This document shows positions 39,769-46,594 of a stretch of DNA of 46,594 bases, piece by piece. The stretch's first letter is position 1, and each line of letters opens with the position of its first letter. The DNA is taken from positions 140,072 to 186,665 of the forward strand of contig JAGATA010000003.1 in the NCBI GenBank assembly GCA_017621475.1, read 5' to 3'. Under the pieces are notes generated by a model that saw only the letters and a list, made by a program, of their open reading frames with translations, did no database searches and had not been told where the DNA came from. The position numbers and the translations under genes are program-made. This DNA comes from Clostridia bacterium (GTDB taxonomy: Bacteria > Bacillota > Clostridia > Oscillospirales > CAG-272).

Positions 39769-40626
39769 ATGAAAAAAGTAATTTCATTTACATTGGTTAT
39801 TTTAATGCTTATTTTATGCACGGCTTGCAACGTAAGCTTTGGAGATTACATTGTTTACGCGGATGCGGAAAAATATTCTGTAGGAAATGCGTCATTTAAT
39901 GCTAATGAGATAAAAAAGGTTGAAATAAACTGGGTTGCGGGTAAGATAAATATTTCCGTAAGCGGTGACGGCATGTTAACTGCGACGGAAAATGGTGAAA
40001 AACTTGATTCCGAAGAACGTATGCATTACTATCTTAACGGTGGTACACTTGTCATTCAATATTGTGAATCCGGTTACAATAGCCAATGGGTATCTTCTTC
40101 AAGAAAGGATCTGACAATTACGCTCCCGGAGGGGATAGATTTTGACATTGATAATGTGAGTGCAAGTATAGTTTTTTCCACGGATATTCTCTTGGAAGAC
40201 GTAAACATAAGCACGGTTTCGGGAAATGTTGACATTAAAAAATTAACTGCAAATTCATTTGACCTTGAAAATGTCAGCGGGGAGCTTTTTGCAAAAGAGA
40301 TAAAAGCGGATCGCATCGATTGCAAGAGCGTTTCCGGCGATATTGATATAGATGCCCTTTACGGATATGAATTTGATGCCGAAACGGTAAGCGGAAAAGT
40401 CAATATAGGGGTTTATGATAAAACCGATATTGACATCAATTCCATAAGTGGCACGGTTAATCTTATTTTGAGTAAAAATATTGGTGCAGAGGTCGATTTT
40501 TCTTCCGTTAGCGGAAATATAAGATCTGATATACCGCATACGCAGAATGGAGAAACTTATGTTTTCGGTTCCGACGATGCCAAAGTGCAGATAGAAACTG
40601 TAAGCGGAAATTTATACATAAAATAA
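39769..40626 (+). CDS. DUF4097 lipoprotein (beta-helix, LiaG-like)
   Basis: A 285-residue secreted lipoprotein: positively charged start MKK, hydrophobic core ISFTLVILMLIL, lipobox LCTAC with the modified Cys at ~20. The mature part repeats VSG at regular spacing (ISTVSGNVDI, LENVSGELFA, KSVSGDIDID, TVSGKVNI, SISGTVNL, SSVSGNI, TVSGNLY), typical of the DUF4097 beta-helix. LiaG of Bacillus has this domain and is part of an envelope stress operon. It follows PspC by 17 bases, so PspC plus DUF4097 form an envelope-associated pair with the ABC exporter. Confidence 0.85.
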   Translation: MKKVISFTLVILMLILCTACNVSFGDYIVYADAEKYSVGNASFNANEIKKVEINWVAGKINISVSGDGMLTATENGEKLDSEERMHYYLNGGTLVIQYCESGYNSQWVSSSRKDLTITLPEGIDFDIDNVSASIVFSTDILLEDVNISTVSGNVDIKKLTANSFDLENVSGELFAKEIKADRIDCKSVSGDIDIDALYGYEFDAETVSGKVNIGVYDKTDIDINSISGTVNLILSKNIGAEVDFSSVSGNIRSDIPHTQNGETYVFGSDDAKVQIETVSGNLYIK

Positions 40627-40649
40627 CAATTTGAGAAGGAGAAAGAATA

Positions 40650-41066
40650 ATGACTTATGAAAAATCTTGCGGTGCTGTTGTCTTTACTCGTGAACGCGGG
40701 GAGATAAAGTTCGTTCTGGTAAGACAAAAAAGCGATTTTTACAGCTTCCCGAAAGGGCATATGGAAAAGAACGAAACCGAAAAGCAGACTGCCGCGCGCG
40801 AAATATTTGAGGAAGTCGGTCTTTCCCCTGTATTTATCGATGGCTTTTTGGAAAAAGATGAGCATCCCATACCCGGAAAACGCGGTGTTATAAAACACGT
40901 CGTCTATTTCCTTGCGGAATATAAAGACCAAACAGTAAATTTTTGCAAAGATGAGTTGTTGAGCGCGGAGCTTGTCTCTTATTCCCAAGCTATGGCATTA
41001 TTCAAGCACGAAAGCTCTCGAAGAATATTAAAGAATGCTATGGATTTTATATCCAAAATAAAATAA
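40650..41066 (+). CDS. NUDIX hydrolase
   Basis: A 138-residue hydrolase of nucleoside diphosphates linked to other groups. The Nudix box GHMEKNETEKQTAAREIFEEVGL starts at about residue 35 and carries the conserved Gly, the R-E-x-x-E-E core and the final Gly. The leading SCGAVVFTRERGEIKFVLVR and YSFPKGHME are similar to Ap4A/diadenosine tetraphosphatase-type NUDIX proteins. No signal peptide. RBS GAAGGAG precedes ATG 40650. It lies between the lipoprotein and GH78 in the same orientation, 14 bases before GH78. Confidence 0.85.
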   Translation: MTYEKSCGAVVFTRERGEIKFVLVRQKSDFYSFPKGHMEKNETEKQTAAREIFEEVGLSPVFIDGFLEKDEHPIPGKRGVIKHVVYFLAEYKDQTVNFCKDELLSAELVSYSQAMALFKHESSRRILKNAMDFISKIK

Positions 41067-41080
41067 AACAGGAGATATTT

Positions 41081-43066
41081 ATGAAACAGGCAAAATGGAT
41101 GTGGTGTCCCAACGCATTTGAGCGTTACCACGGTATGAAGCTTCATAACAGAAGAACGGAGGGCGGTGTTTTTCACGAGCCGATGTGGAGGATAGATGCT
41201 CCCGAAAGAAATCTTTTTCTTTATAAGAGCGCCTTTCTTGAAAAAGAGGAAACTATTCGTTTTTTTGCTAATACAACCGATGCGGTTATTAGTGTGAGCG
41301 GAAAGCGTTATCCGCCCAATAGCACAGCGACTGTTCCGGCCGGAAAGCATATGGTAAAGGTCTATGCGTATAAGGATGGCGGATTTCCTGCAGTATACAT
41401 AGAAGGAGATGTTTTTACGTCCGATGAAAGCTGGCGCCACGGTTCTTTCGGCGGAAAAGATCTTCCAGCGGGAACTAACGACATGTACACATCTCTTTCA
41501 GATGACCCTGAAGTTTTTAAGTTTGCATATAAGAGAATATATCCCGTGAAGACGGAAAAGCTTGAAGCGGGAACACTTTTTGATTTCGGTAAAGAAAGCT
41601 TCGGTAATATAGTTTTTGAAAATATTTCTTTGAAGGATGCTAAATTTACGGCTTACTGCGGTGAATCACGCGAGGAGGCAATGGATACAGAGCATTCCAT
41701 AGTTATAATCTCGGTATCGGGCGAGTGCTACCATTCCGAGAGCGTGGCTTTTCGCTATGTTTTTGTTCCCGATTTTGGCGGAGAATATAAAATCTCGGCA
41801 GATTTTGAATATCTTCCTATAGAAAACAAAGGTGAGTTTGCTTCTGAAGACGAGCTTTTGAATAAAATATATGAAGTTGCGGTATATACCCTCGGACTAA
41901 ATTCCAGAGAGGGCTTCTTGGACGGCATCAAACGCGACCGCTGGGTTTGGGGCGGAGATGCATACCAGAGTTTTCTTGCAAACTATTATCTTGCATCCGA
42001 TAAGGATATTGTCAGACGTACGTTCAAGATACTTCGCGGCGCAGACCCCGTTACTATGCATATCAATACCATTCCCGATTATACGTTCTATTGGATAATA
42101 AGCCTGTGGGAATATTATTTCCATACGGGGGATGCGGAATTTGTCGCTTCTATCTACAGAGATATGCGTTCTTTGCTTGATTTTGCGGAATCCAGACTTT
42201 CCGAGGACGGTCTTTATGAGAGATGCCGTGGAGACTGGGTGTTTGTTGACTGGGCAGAGCATTTTGATAAAGATGCAGGTCCTATTTGCGCAGAGCAAAT
42301 GCTTCTTTGCAGAGCTTATGAATGCGCTGCAAATTGCGCAGAGCTTATGAAAGATGAAGAATATACTTCATGTTTCTTAAAACGCGCAAAGGAAGTTCGT
42401 GAAAAGATAAATGCTCTTTATTGGGATGAGGAAAAGAATGCTTTTGTTGATGAATATAAAACAGGCAACAGAAATGTAACAAGACACGCAAATATTTTTG
42501 CACTTCTTTATAATCTTACCACGGAAGAAAGAAAAGAAAAAATTATTGCTCACGTTATAAAGAATAATGAAATTCCTGCTATCGTAACACCGTATTTCAG
42601 GTTTTTTGAGCTTGCGGCCATGTGCGACATAGGTGATTTTGCATATGTGTTGGAATCTTTGCGCTCTTATTGGGGCGGAATGATAAATGAAGGCGCGACA
42701 TCATTTTGGGAAAAATACGAACCCGATCAGAAGGGGGCAGAGCATTATGCAATGTATGGACGCCGTTACGGAAAGAGCCTTTGCCACGCTTGGGGTGGTA
42801 CATCTCCCATATATGTTATCGGCAAATACATTTTGGGCGTAAAGCCTACAAGCGTTAATTTCGAAACGTACGAAGTGCGTCCTTCCACCGGTGAACTTGG
42901 CATAGGTGATTTCTCCGGCAAAGTTCCTACGCAGAAGGGGGACATAGAGGTTTCGGTAAGCTGTAATGAAGTCAGCATTCTTTCTCCTATAGATGGAGGC
43001 AAGCTGTTTGTGAACGGAAAAGAGTATATTATTCCGAAAGATGAAAAGCTTATTGTAAAAAGATAA
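41081..43066 (+). CDS. Alpha-L-rhamnosidase-like glycoside hydrolase (GH78-type)
   Basis: A 661-residue enzyme: N-terminal beta domains (residues ~1-250), then an (alpha/alpha)6 barrel. Motifs of the GH78 catalytic domain: EGFLDGIKRDRWVWGGDAYQSFLANYY, DYTFYWIISLWEYYFHTGD, CRGDWVFVDWAEH, INEGATSFWEKYEPDQ and SLCHAWGGTSPIYVIGKYILG. The Glu in TSFWEKYE and Asp/Glu in KRDRWVWGGD are the likely catalytic acids. It is shorter than many rhamnosidases (~900) and has no signal peptide, so it would act on imported rhamnosides; rhamnose specificity is not proven by sequence. RBS GGAGA precedes ATG 41081. Ends at a strong terminator. Confidence 0.78.
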   Translation: MKQAKWMWCPNAFERYHGMKLHNRRTEGGVFHEPMWRIDAPERNLFLYKSAFLEKEETIRFFANTTDAVISVSGKRYPPNSTATVPAGKHMVKVYAYKDGGFPAVYIEGDVFTSDESWRHGSFGGKDLPAGTNDMYTSLSDDPEVFKFAYKRIYPVKTEKLEAGTLFDFGKESFGNIVFENISLKDAKFTAYCGESREEAMDTEHSIVIISVSGECYHSESVAFRYVFVPDFGGEYKISADFEYLPIENKGEFASEDELLNKIYEVAVYTLGLNSREGFLDGIKRDRWVWGGDAYQSFLANYYLASDKDIVRRTFKILRGADPVTMHINTIPDYTFYWIISLWEYYFHTGDAEFVASIYRDMRSLLDFAESRLSEDGLYERCRGDWVFVDWAEHFDKDAGPICAEQMLLCRAYECAANCAELMKDEEYTSCFLKRAKEVREKINALYWDEEKNAFVDEYKTGNRNVTRHANIFALLYNLTTEERKEKIIAHVIKNNEIPAIVTPYFRFFELAAMCDIGDFAYVLESLRSYWGGMINEGATSFWEKYEPDQKGAEHYAMYGRRYGKSLCHAWGGTSPIYVIGKYILGVKPTSVNFETYEVRPSTGELGIGDFSGKVPTQKGDIEVSVSCNEVSILSPIDGGKLFVNGKEYIIPKDEKLIVKR

Positions 43067-43067
43067 T

Positions 43068-43104
43068 AAAAACGGATATGTGAAAAAATCACATATCCGT
43101 TTTT
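43068..43104. terminator. Bidirectional terminator between GH78 and DtxR-type repressor
   Basis: 16-bp perfect stem 43068-43083 / 43089-43104 (aaaaacggatatgtga with its complement), 5-A loop. Confidence 0.92.
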
Positions 43105-43105
43105 A

Positions 43106-43477
43106 TTATCCGATCTTGCTTTCGGCATATTTTTTTATTGCTTCAAAAGATTCATCGCTTATAACATGTTCTATTTTACAAGCATCCTCGGAAGCGATAT
43201 CTTTGTTAACCCCGATAAGCATAAGAAATTTTGAAATAAGTGTATGGCGTTCGTATATCTTGCGAGCTATTTGCAATCCCGGTTCTGTAAGGGTTATATG
43301 TCCGTTTGCATCAACATTTATAAATCCGCCACTTTTAAGAAGACCGATAGCACGGCTTACCGATGGTTTTGAATATCCGAGGTGCTCGCTTACATCTATG
43401 GAGCGGACATAAGGATTATTTTGTGATAAAACAAATATGGTTTCGATATACATTTCGCCCGATTCGTGTAAATGCAT
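43106..43477 (-). CDS. DtxR/MntR-family metal-dependent repressor
   Basis: A 123-residue repressor. N-terminal winged helix (MYIETIFVLSQNNPYVRSIDVSEHLGYSKPSVSRAIGLLKSGGFI) followed by the metal-binding/dimerisation part with ERHTLISKFLMLIGV and ACKIEHVISDESFEAI, where Cys/Glu/His and the earlier His are the usual ligands. It lacks the C-terminal SH3-like domain, as in MntR. It could respond to Mn or Fe; sequence alone does not tell. ATG 43475-43477 is preceded by GGAGGATAAGCA. It is divergent from the MATE gene; no manganese transporter is nearby. Confidence 0.85.
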   Translation of the reverse strand: MHLHESGEMYIETIFVLSQNNPYVRSIDVSEHLGYSKPSVSRAIGLLKSGGFINVDANGHITLTEPGLQIARKIYERHTLISKFLMLIGVNKDIASEDACKIEHVISDESFEAIKKYAESKIG

Positions 43478-43491
43478 TGCTTATCCTCCAA

Positions 43492-43558
43492 ACATAGATT
43501 AAAGTATTAGCGTTTTGTGTGTGAAATCAATTATAACATAGATTTTGTGTATTTTCAA
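43492..43558 (-). promoter_or_regulatory. Promoter and direct repeats upstream of the DtxR-type gene
   Basis: Minus strand TTGAAA (43553-43558), 17 bases, TATAAT (43530-43535). The nonamer ACATAGATT occurs at 43492-43500 and 43536-43544 (plus strand), flanking the transcription start region and overlapping the -10; a possible autoregulatory site. Confidence 0.45.
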
Positions 43559-43598
43559 GTCAAAAAATATTTATCCTACAAAATATGTTCATTATTTA

Positions 43599-43627
43599 TT
43601 TGACATCCTTATAAAAAGTGATATAAT
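43599..43627 (+). promoter_or_regulatory. Consensus promoter of the MATE gene
   Basis: TTGACA 43599-43604, 17 bases, TATAAT 43622-43627. Confidence 0.85.
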
Positions 43628-43666
43628 ATTATATTAAAGATATATGTCAATAAAAGGGATGATATA

Positions 43667-45073
43667 ATGGAAACAACAAAAAGGAAATCAATCTTCGGAA
43701 GGCGCGAAATTGATATGACACAGGGAAGTATCCCCGTGAACATTTTAAAATTTGCTTTTCCACTTCTTTTAGGTAACCTTTTTCAACAGTTTTACAATAT
43801 GGTAGATATGTGGGTTATCGGTCAGACCGATAATGTTGACGCTTTTGCGGCCGTAGGAAACGTAGCTCCTATCATAAATATGCTTATTGGATTTTTTATG
43901 GGTCTTGCAAGCGGTGCAGGTGTTATTATTTCCCAATATTACGGTGCGAAAAACGAAAAGAAAGTAAATGAGGTTGCACATACATCCATTGCTCTTACTC
44001 TAGTTATGGCGGTAATATTTACAATACTCGGTGTTGCTTTGACGCCGCTGCTTTTAAAGCTTATGCTTAATTCACAGGAAGGTGCGAGCACGGTATATCC
44101 TTATGCAAAAACTTATTTGACTATATATTTTTCCGGTGTTATTGGCCTTATGTTGTACAATATGGGCGCTGGTATTCTCAGAGCCATAGGAGACTCTACA
44201 AGACCTTTTTACTTCCTTGTGGTTTCTGCGTTGACGAATATTGTTCTTGACTTGGTTTTTGTATTTGTCTTTGATATGGGCGTTGCCGGGGTAGCGCTTG
44301 CAACTATTATAGCACAGTTTATATCTGCTTTGCTGACTATAATAACACTTATGAAGACAAGTTCTTGCGTAAAGATTGATTTTCGAAAATTAAATCTAAA
44401 TATTTCTATATTAAAAAATATATTTTCCGTTGGTTTTCCTGCGGCGCTCCAAATGATGATAACTGCGCTTTCCAATGTATTTGTTCAATCATACGTTGCG
44501 GGGGTAAACGGCATTCAAGCGCATTGTTTGGGCGGTTGGACCACATATTCAAAGATAGATGCGTTCATTTTTTTGCCTGTTCAATCCATTTCATTGGCGG
44601 CAACGACCCTTGTTGGTCAAAACCTTGGAAATGGAGATATGAAACGTGCTAAAAAGGGTACATATATCGCTTTCTTTATGTCTTTTGCCATAACCGTGGT
44701 CGTTATCACGCTTGTTATGATATTCGCGCCGTATCTTGCGGCATTTTTTGAGGATGACCCAAATGTAGTTTATTATGCAGAGCTTTTGCTTCATAACATA
44801 ACTCCGTTTTACATATTCTGTTGTGTTAACCAGGTGTTTGCTGCGGCACTTCGCGGAGCGGGCAACACAAAAGCACCTATGTTTATTATGCTCGGATCTT
44901 TTGTACTATTCAGACAGATCTACCTCTTTGTAGTCTCTAATTTCATTTCCAATGAGATATTGCCCATAGCTTTCGGGTATCCCGCAGGTTGGTTTCTCTG
45001 TTGCGTTATAACGCTTATATACTATAAATTTGTTGGCTTCAAGAATGCAAAAGTTATTGCTACAGAAGTTTAA
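43667..45073 (+). CDS. MATE family efflux transporter
   Basis: A 468-residue inner membrane protein with twelve predicted helices. Begins FGRREIDMTQGSIPVNILKFAFPLLLGNLFQQFYNMVDMWVIG, the classic MATE N-terminal signature, with a repeat of that pattern in the second half (SVGFPAALQMMITALSNVFVQSYV). Exports drugs or cations in exchange for Na+ or H+; the substrate is unknown. RBS AAAAGGGATG precedes ATG 43667. Monocistronic with its own promoter and terminator. It lies next to, but is not necessarily controlled by, the DtxR-type repressor. Confidence 0.93.
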   Translation: METTKRKSIFGRREIDMTQGSIPVNILKFAFPLLLGNLFQQFYNMVDMWVIGQTDNVDAFAAVGNVAPIINMLIGFFMGLASGAGVIISQYYGAKNEKKVNEVAHTSIALTLVMAVIFTILGVALTPLLLKLMLNSQEGASTVYPYAKTYLTIYFSGVIGLMLYNMGAGILRAIGDSTRPFYFLVVSALTNIVLDLVFVFVFDMGVAGVALATIIAQFISALLTIITLMKTSSCVKIDFRKLNLNISILKNIFSVGFPAALQMMITALSNVFVQSYVAGVNGIQAHCLGGWTTYSKIDAFIFLPVQSISLAATTLVGQNLGNGDMKRAKKGTYIAFFMSFAITVVVITLVMIFAPYLAAFFEDDPNVVYYAELLLHNITPFYIFCCVNQVFAAALRGAGNTKAPMFIMLGSFVLFRQIYLFVVSNFISNEILPIAFGYPAGWFLCCVITLIYYKFVGFKNAKVIATEV

Positions 45074-45092
45074 ATCAGCTCAAGACTTTTTT

Positions 45093-45120
45093 GGCAACCG
45101 TGCAAACGGTTGCCTTTTTT
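45093..45120 (+). terminator. Terminator of the MATE gene
   Basis: 9-bp stem ggcaaccgt / acggttgcc, GCAA loop, then T6. Confidence 0.88.
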
Positions 45121-45193
45121 GATAAATTTTAAATATGCAAAATTTCGTTCAAATCAAACAACCAACAGTTTAAAAAACTAAAAAACAGGCTGT

Positions 45194-45222
45194 TTGTTTT
45201 TTCTTGCGCTGTGTGCTATAAT
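45194..45222 (+). promoter_or_regulatory. Promoter of the second XRE gene
   Basis: TTGTTT 45194-45199, 17 bases, TATAAT 45217-45222; the same hexamers and spacing as the minus-strand promoter at 6671-6699. Immediately upstream, AAACAACCAACAG and CTGTTTGTTT form an imperfect inverted pair overlapping the -35. Confidence 0.6.
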
Positions 45223-45267
45223 AAAATCACGGAGGGCGCCGCCGAAAAAACTAAAGGAGAGTGAATT

Positions 45268-46329
45268 ATGAATCTCGGAAATAAAATTCGTGAACTACGC
45301 AGAGCAAGAAATTTGACTCAAGAGCAACTTGCGCTAACGCTTAATATCTCCGCACAGGCTGTGTCAAAGTGGGAGATGGGTGCATCTTATCCCGATGTGA
45401 CGATGATACCGATAATTGCGAGCTTTTTCAAAGTATCACTTGATGAATTGTTTGATTTTGACGTAAACGATATTGATGTGAAAATTGAAGATATTCGTTT
45501 GGAATATAACAAGTATTTTTGGAATAACTTCGATAAAGCAGAGCAGGTCTTGCTTGACGGATTGAAGATATATCCTGCATCTATAATACTCAAAACAGAA
45601 TTGTTTGAGCTTTACGCTTATAACGTTGACCGCGGGGATGAGATAATCAACAAAGCTTTTGAACTCGGAAGCCATATTATCAGTGTATCACAAGATGTTT
45701 TCTGCACTTGTCGTACAAAAGCGAATATTATCCACATTTACACATACTTGGAAAAAGAAAAAGGCGAGGATCATTACGAGGACATTAAAAAACTCATTGA
45801 AACGCTTCCGTATATGTACCCTTATATGCTTAAGGATAAAATGCGGCTTTCGGCAAGTTATATAAAGGGCGAAGAGGGAATGAAAGAAGCAAAAGCCCTC
45901 AAAGACATCGAATGGCAGGAATTTTTTATCGCTTGTTATCAAATTGGCCACCGCTATTTTGATATGGGAGATTATGAAAATGCTATGCTTTCGTTCCAAG
46001 AAAGCGCGGATGTTATCGAAAGATTTATGTATCCCGACAAAGAAGGCTATGATGCTTATCCAATCGGCGGCACACACGCGAACCACGCAATGACGATTTT
46101 GCATATTGCGGCTTGTCTATACCGCTTGGGCAGAACGGAAGAAATAGATGCGCTTATAGATAAAGCCAAGCACATTTATTTTGATGCATATGACAATATC
46201 AAGCTTCGCGATTATAACAAAACTATGACGCATATGCTTGAATATTTTACCCAAGAATATAATAAATACAGGCTTAACGAATACAAGGTATTGGATTTGA
46301 GTGAGATAGAAAAACGTATTAGAGAATAA
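45268..46329 (+). CDS. XRE-family regulator with C-terminal TPR-like region
   Basis: A 353-residue regulator. HTH_3 domain at residues 1-65 (LGNKIRELRRARNLTQEQLA, SAQAVSKWEMGASYPDVTMIP, FFKVSLDELFDFD), similar residue by residue to the regulator at 5834. The rest is helical with TPR-like repeats (YFDMGDYENAMLSFQESADVIERF, HIAACLYRLGRTEEIDAL). Such proteins often sense peptides or regulate themselves. RBS AAAGGAGAG precedes ATG 45268. It is followed by a hairpin-rich block and an IS30 transposase end, with no target gene visible. Confidence 0.82.
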   Translation: MNLGNKIRELRRARNLTQEQLALTLNISAQAVSKWEMGASYPDVTMIPIIASFFKVSLDELFDFDVNDIDVKIEDIRLEYNKYFWNNFDKAEQVLLDGLKIYPASIILKTELFELYAYNVDRGDEIINKAFELGSHIISVSQDVFCTCRTKANIIHIYTYLEKEKGEDHYEDIKKLIETLPYMYPYMLKDKMRLSASYIKGEEGMKEAKALKDIEWQEFFIACYQIGHRYFDMGDYENAMLSFQESADVIERFMYPDKEGYDAYPIGGTHANHAMTILHIAACLYRLGRTEEIDALIDKAKHIYFDAYDNIKLRDYNKTMTHMLEYFTQEYNKYRLNEYKVLDLSEIEKRIRE

Positions 46330-46343
46330 ACAAATAAATCATA

Positions 46344-46490
46344 AAGTCATGACCACCAGCCGTGCTGGTGGCTTGCACAAGCCCCCTTGGGGCATTCCAC
46401 ACGCAGAGCCTTTAGGCTCGTCGAACAATCCGCCACTTGCGGTAGTCGCCCTACCGCCGCAGATGTGGCAACTATCTTTAAGCCTCGTCA
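46344..46490 (+). repeat. Hairpin-rich block including repeat copy 2
   Basis: At least four perfect stems lie in ~145 bases: CCACCAGC / GCTGGTGG (46353-46370), GCCCC / GGGGC around CTT (from 46381), GAGCC-TTTA-GGCTC, and GCGGTAG-TCGCC-CTACCGC, the last enclosed by an outer CCAC...GTGG pair. The first stem is preceded by AAGTCATGACCACCAGC, identical to the minus strand of 7730-7746. No coding signal. It may be the end of a mobile element or a structured RNA. Confidence 0.5.
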
Positions 46491-46495
46491 GATTG

Positions 46496-46594
46496 TCAAG
46501 CCAAGTGCAACACTTTTTTCAAAAATTCATTTGGAGACAAAAAACCAAGGCATTTACGAGGACGATTGTTGATCAGAGAAACAACAGCATCCAG
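46496..46594 (-). CDS. IS30-family transposase, C-terminal end (partial)
   Basis: The minus strand from the right edge reads LDAVVSLINNRPRKCLGFLS and continues PNEFLKKVLHLA to a TGA at 46496-46498. The NNRPRKCLGFLSPNEF stretch, with its NxRPRK-x-LG core, is the C-terminal signature of IS30-family transposases. Only 32 residues lie in the window; the N-terminal helix-turn-helix and most of the DDE domain are beyond it, so whether the element is intact cannot be told. The inverted repeat expected just after the stop (lower coordinates) is not evident. Confidence 0.85.
   Translation of the reverse strand: MDAVVSLINNRPRKCLGFLSPNEFLKKVLHLA

Noticed and set aside
1..46594. CRISPR array or prophage
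   Set aside because: No regularly spaced direct repeats with spacers, and no phage structural, integrase or lysis genes were seen.

Overview
The window looks like a chromosomal segment of a low-to-middle GC, spore-forming Clostridia-type Firmicute, probably gut-associated. Support: AGGAGG-type ribosome sites before nearly every gene, many near-consensus sigma-A promoters (TTGACA, 17 bp, TATAAT), Rho-independent hairpins between gene blocks, a cotJABC spore-coat operon, an NfnAB-type transhydrogenase and host-glycan glycosidases. No rRNA, CRISPR array, prophage or plasmid functions were seen.

Layout. 1-4.2 kb: the end of a leucine-rich-repeat surface protein, nfnAB and a DUF6056-like membrane protein. 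4.2-10.3 kb: an ECF-like sigma factor with a large unrecognised C-terminal extension, an XRE regulator, a metallophosphatase, a GltS-like symporter and an acyltransferase/zinc-ribbon fusion. 10.5-14.1 kb: pepT, two metallopeptidases and an MgtC-like protein. 14.3-18.6 kb: serC-serA followed by a PHP phosphatase that could supply the missing phosphoserine phosphatase, then cotJABC on the other strand. 18.7-24.2 kb: an ADP-ribosylglycohydrolase, an orphan UDP-sugar 4,6-dehydratase, a metallophosphoesterase, a zinc-ribbon membrane protein, a 57-residue protein, rsmE, a tRNA-Thr/tRNA-Tyr operon and an unknown gene.

24.2-30.7 kb is a glycosidase block: GH2 on the minus strand, diverging from an unknown gene, GH36 alpha-galactosidase and GH33 sialidase. 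None has an obvious signal peptide, so they probably act on imported sugars. 30.7-35.3 kb holds a second sigma factor paralogous to the one at 4.2 kb, then a copper module: csoR with its operator inside its own promoter, and a copA whose frame runs directly into a CopZ-like chaperone domain that has its own ribosome site and ATG. 35.4-43.1 kb: a CvpA-like membrane protein, a degenerate foldback repeat, then a plus-strand run of ABC ATPase, permease, PspC, DUF4097 lipoprotein, NUDIX and GH78. 43.1-46.6 kb: a DtxR/MntR-type repressor, a MATE transporter, a second XRE/TPR-like regulator, a hairpin-rich block and the last 32 residues of an IS30-family transposase cut by the right edge.

The most interesting items are the two sigma factors with a shared non-standard C-terminal half and similar putative promoters, the CopA-CopZ fusion with an internal start, the serine operon with a PHP phosphatase, the acyltransferase/zinc-ribbon/PH-like fusion, and a hairpin repeat that occurs at 7.7 kb (forming the gltS stop codon) and at 46.35 kb. 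All functions are read from sequence motifs and remembered family features; no database search was run.
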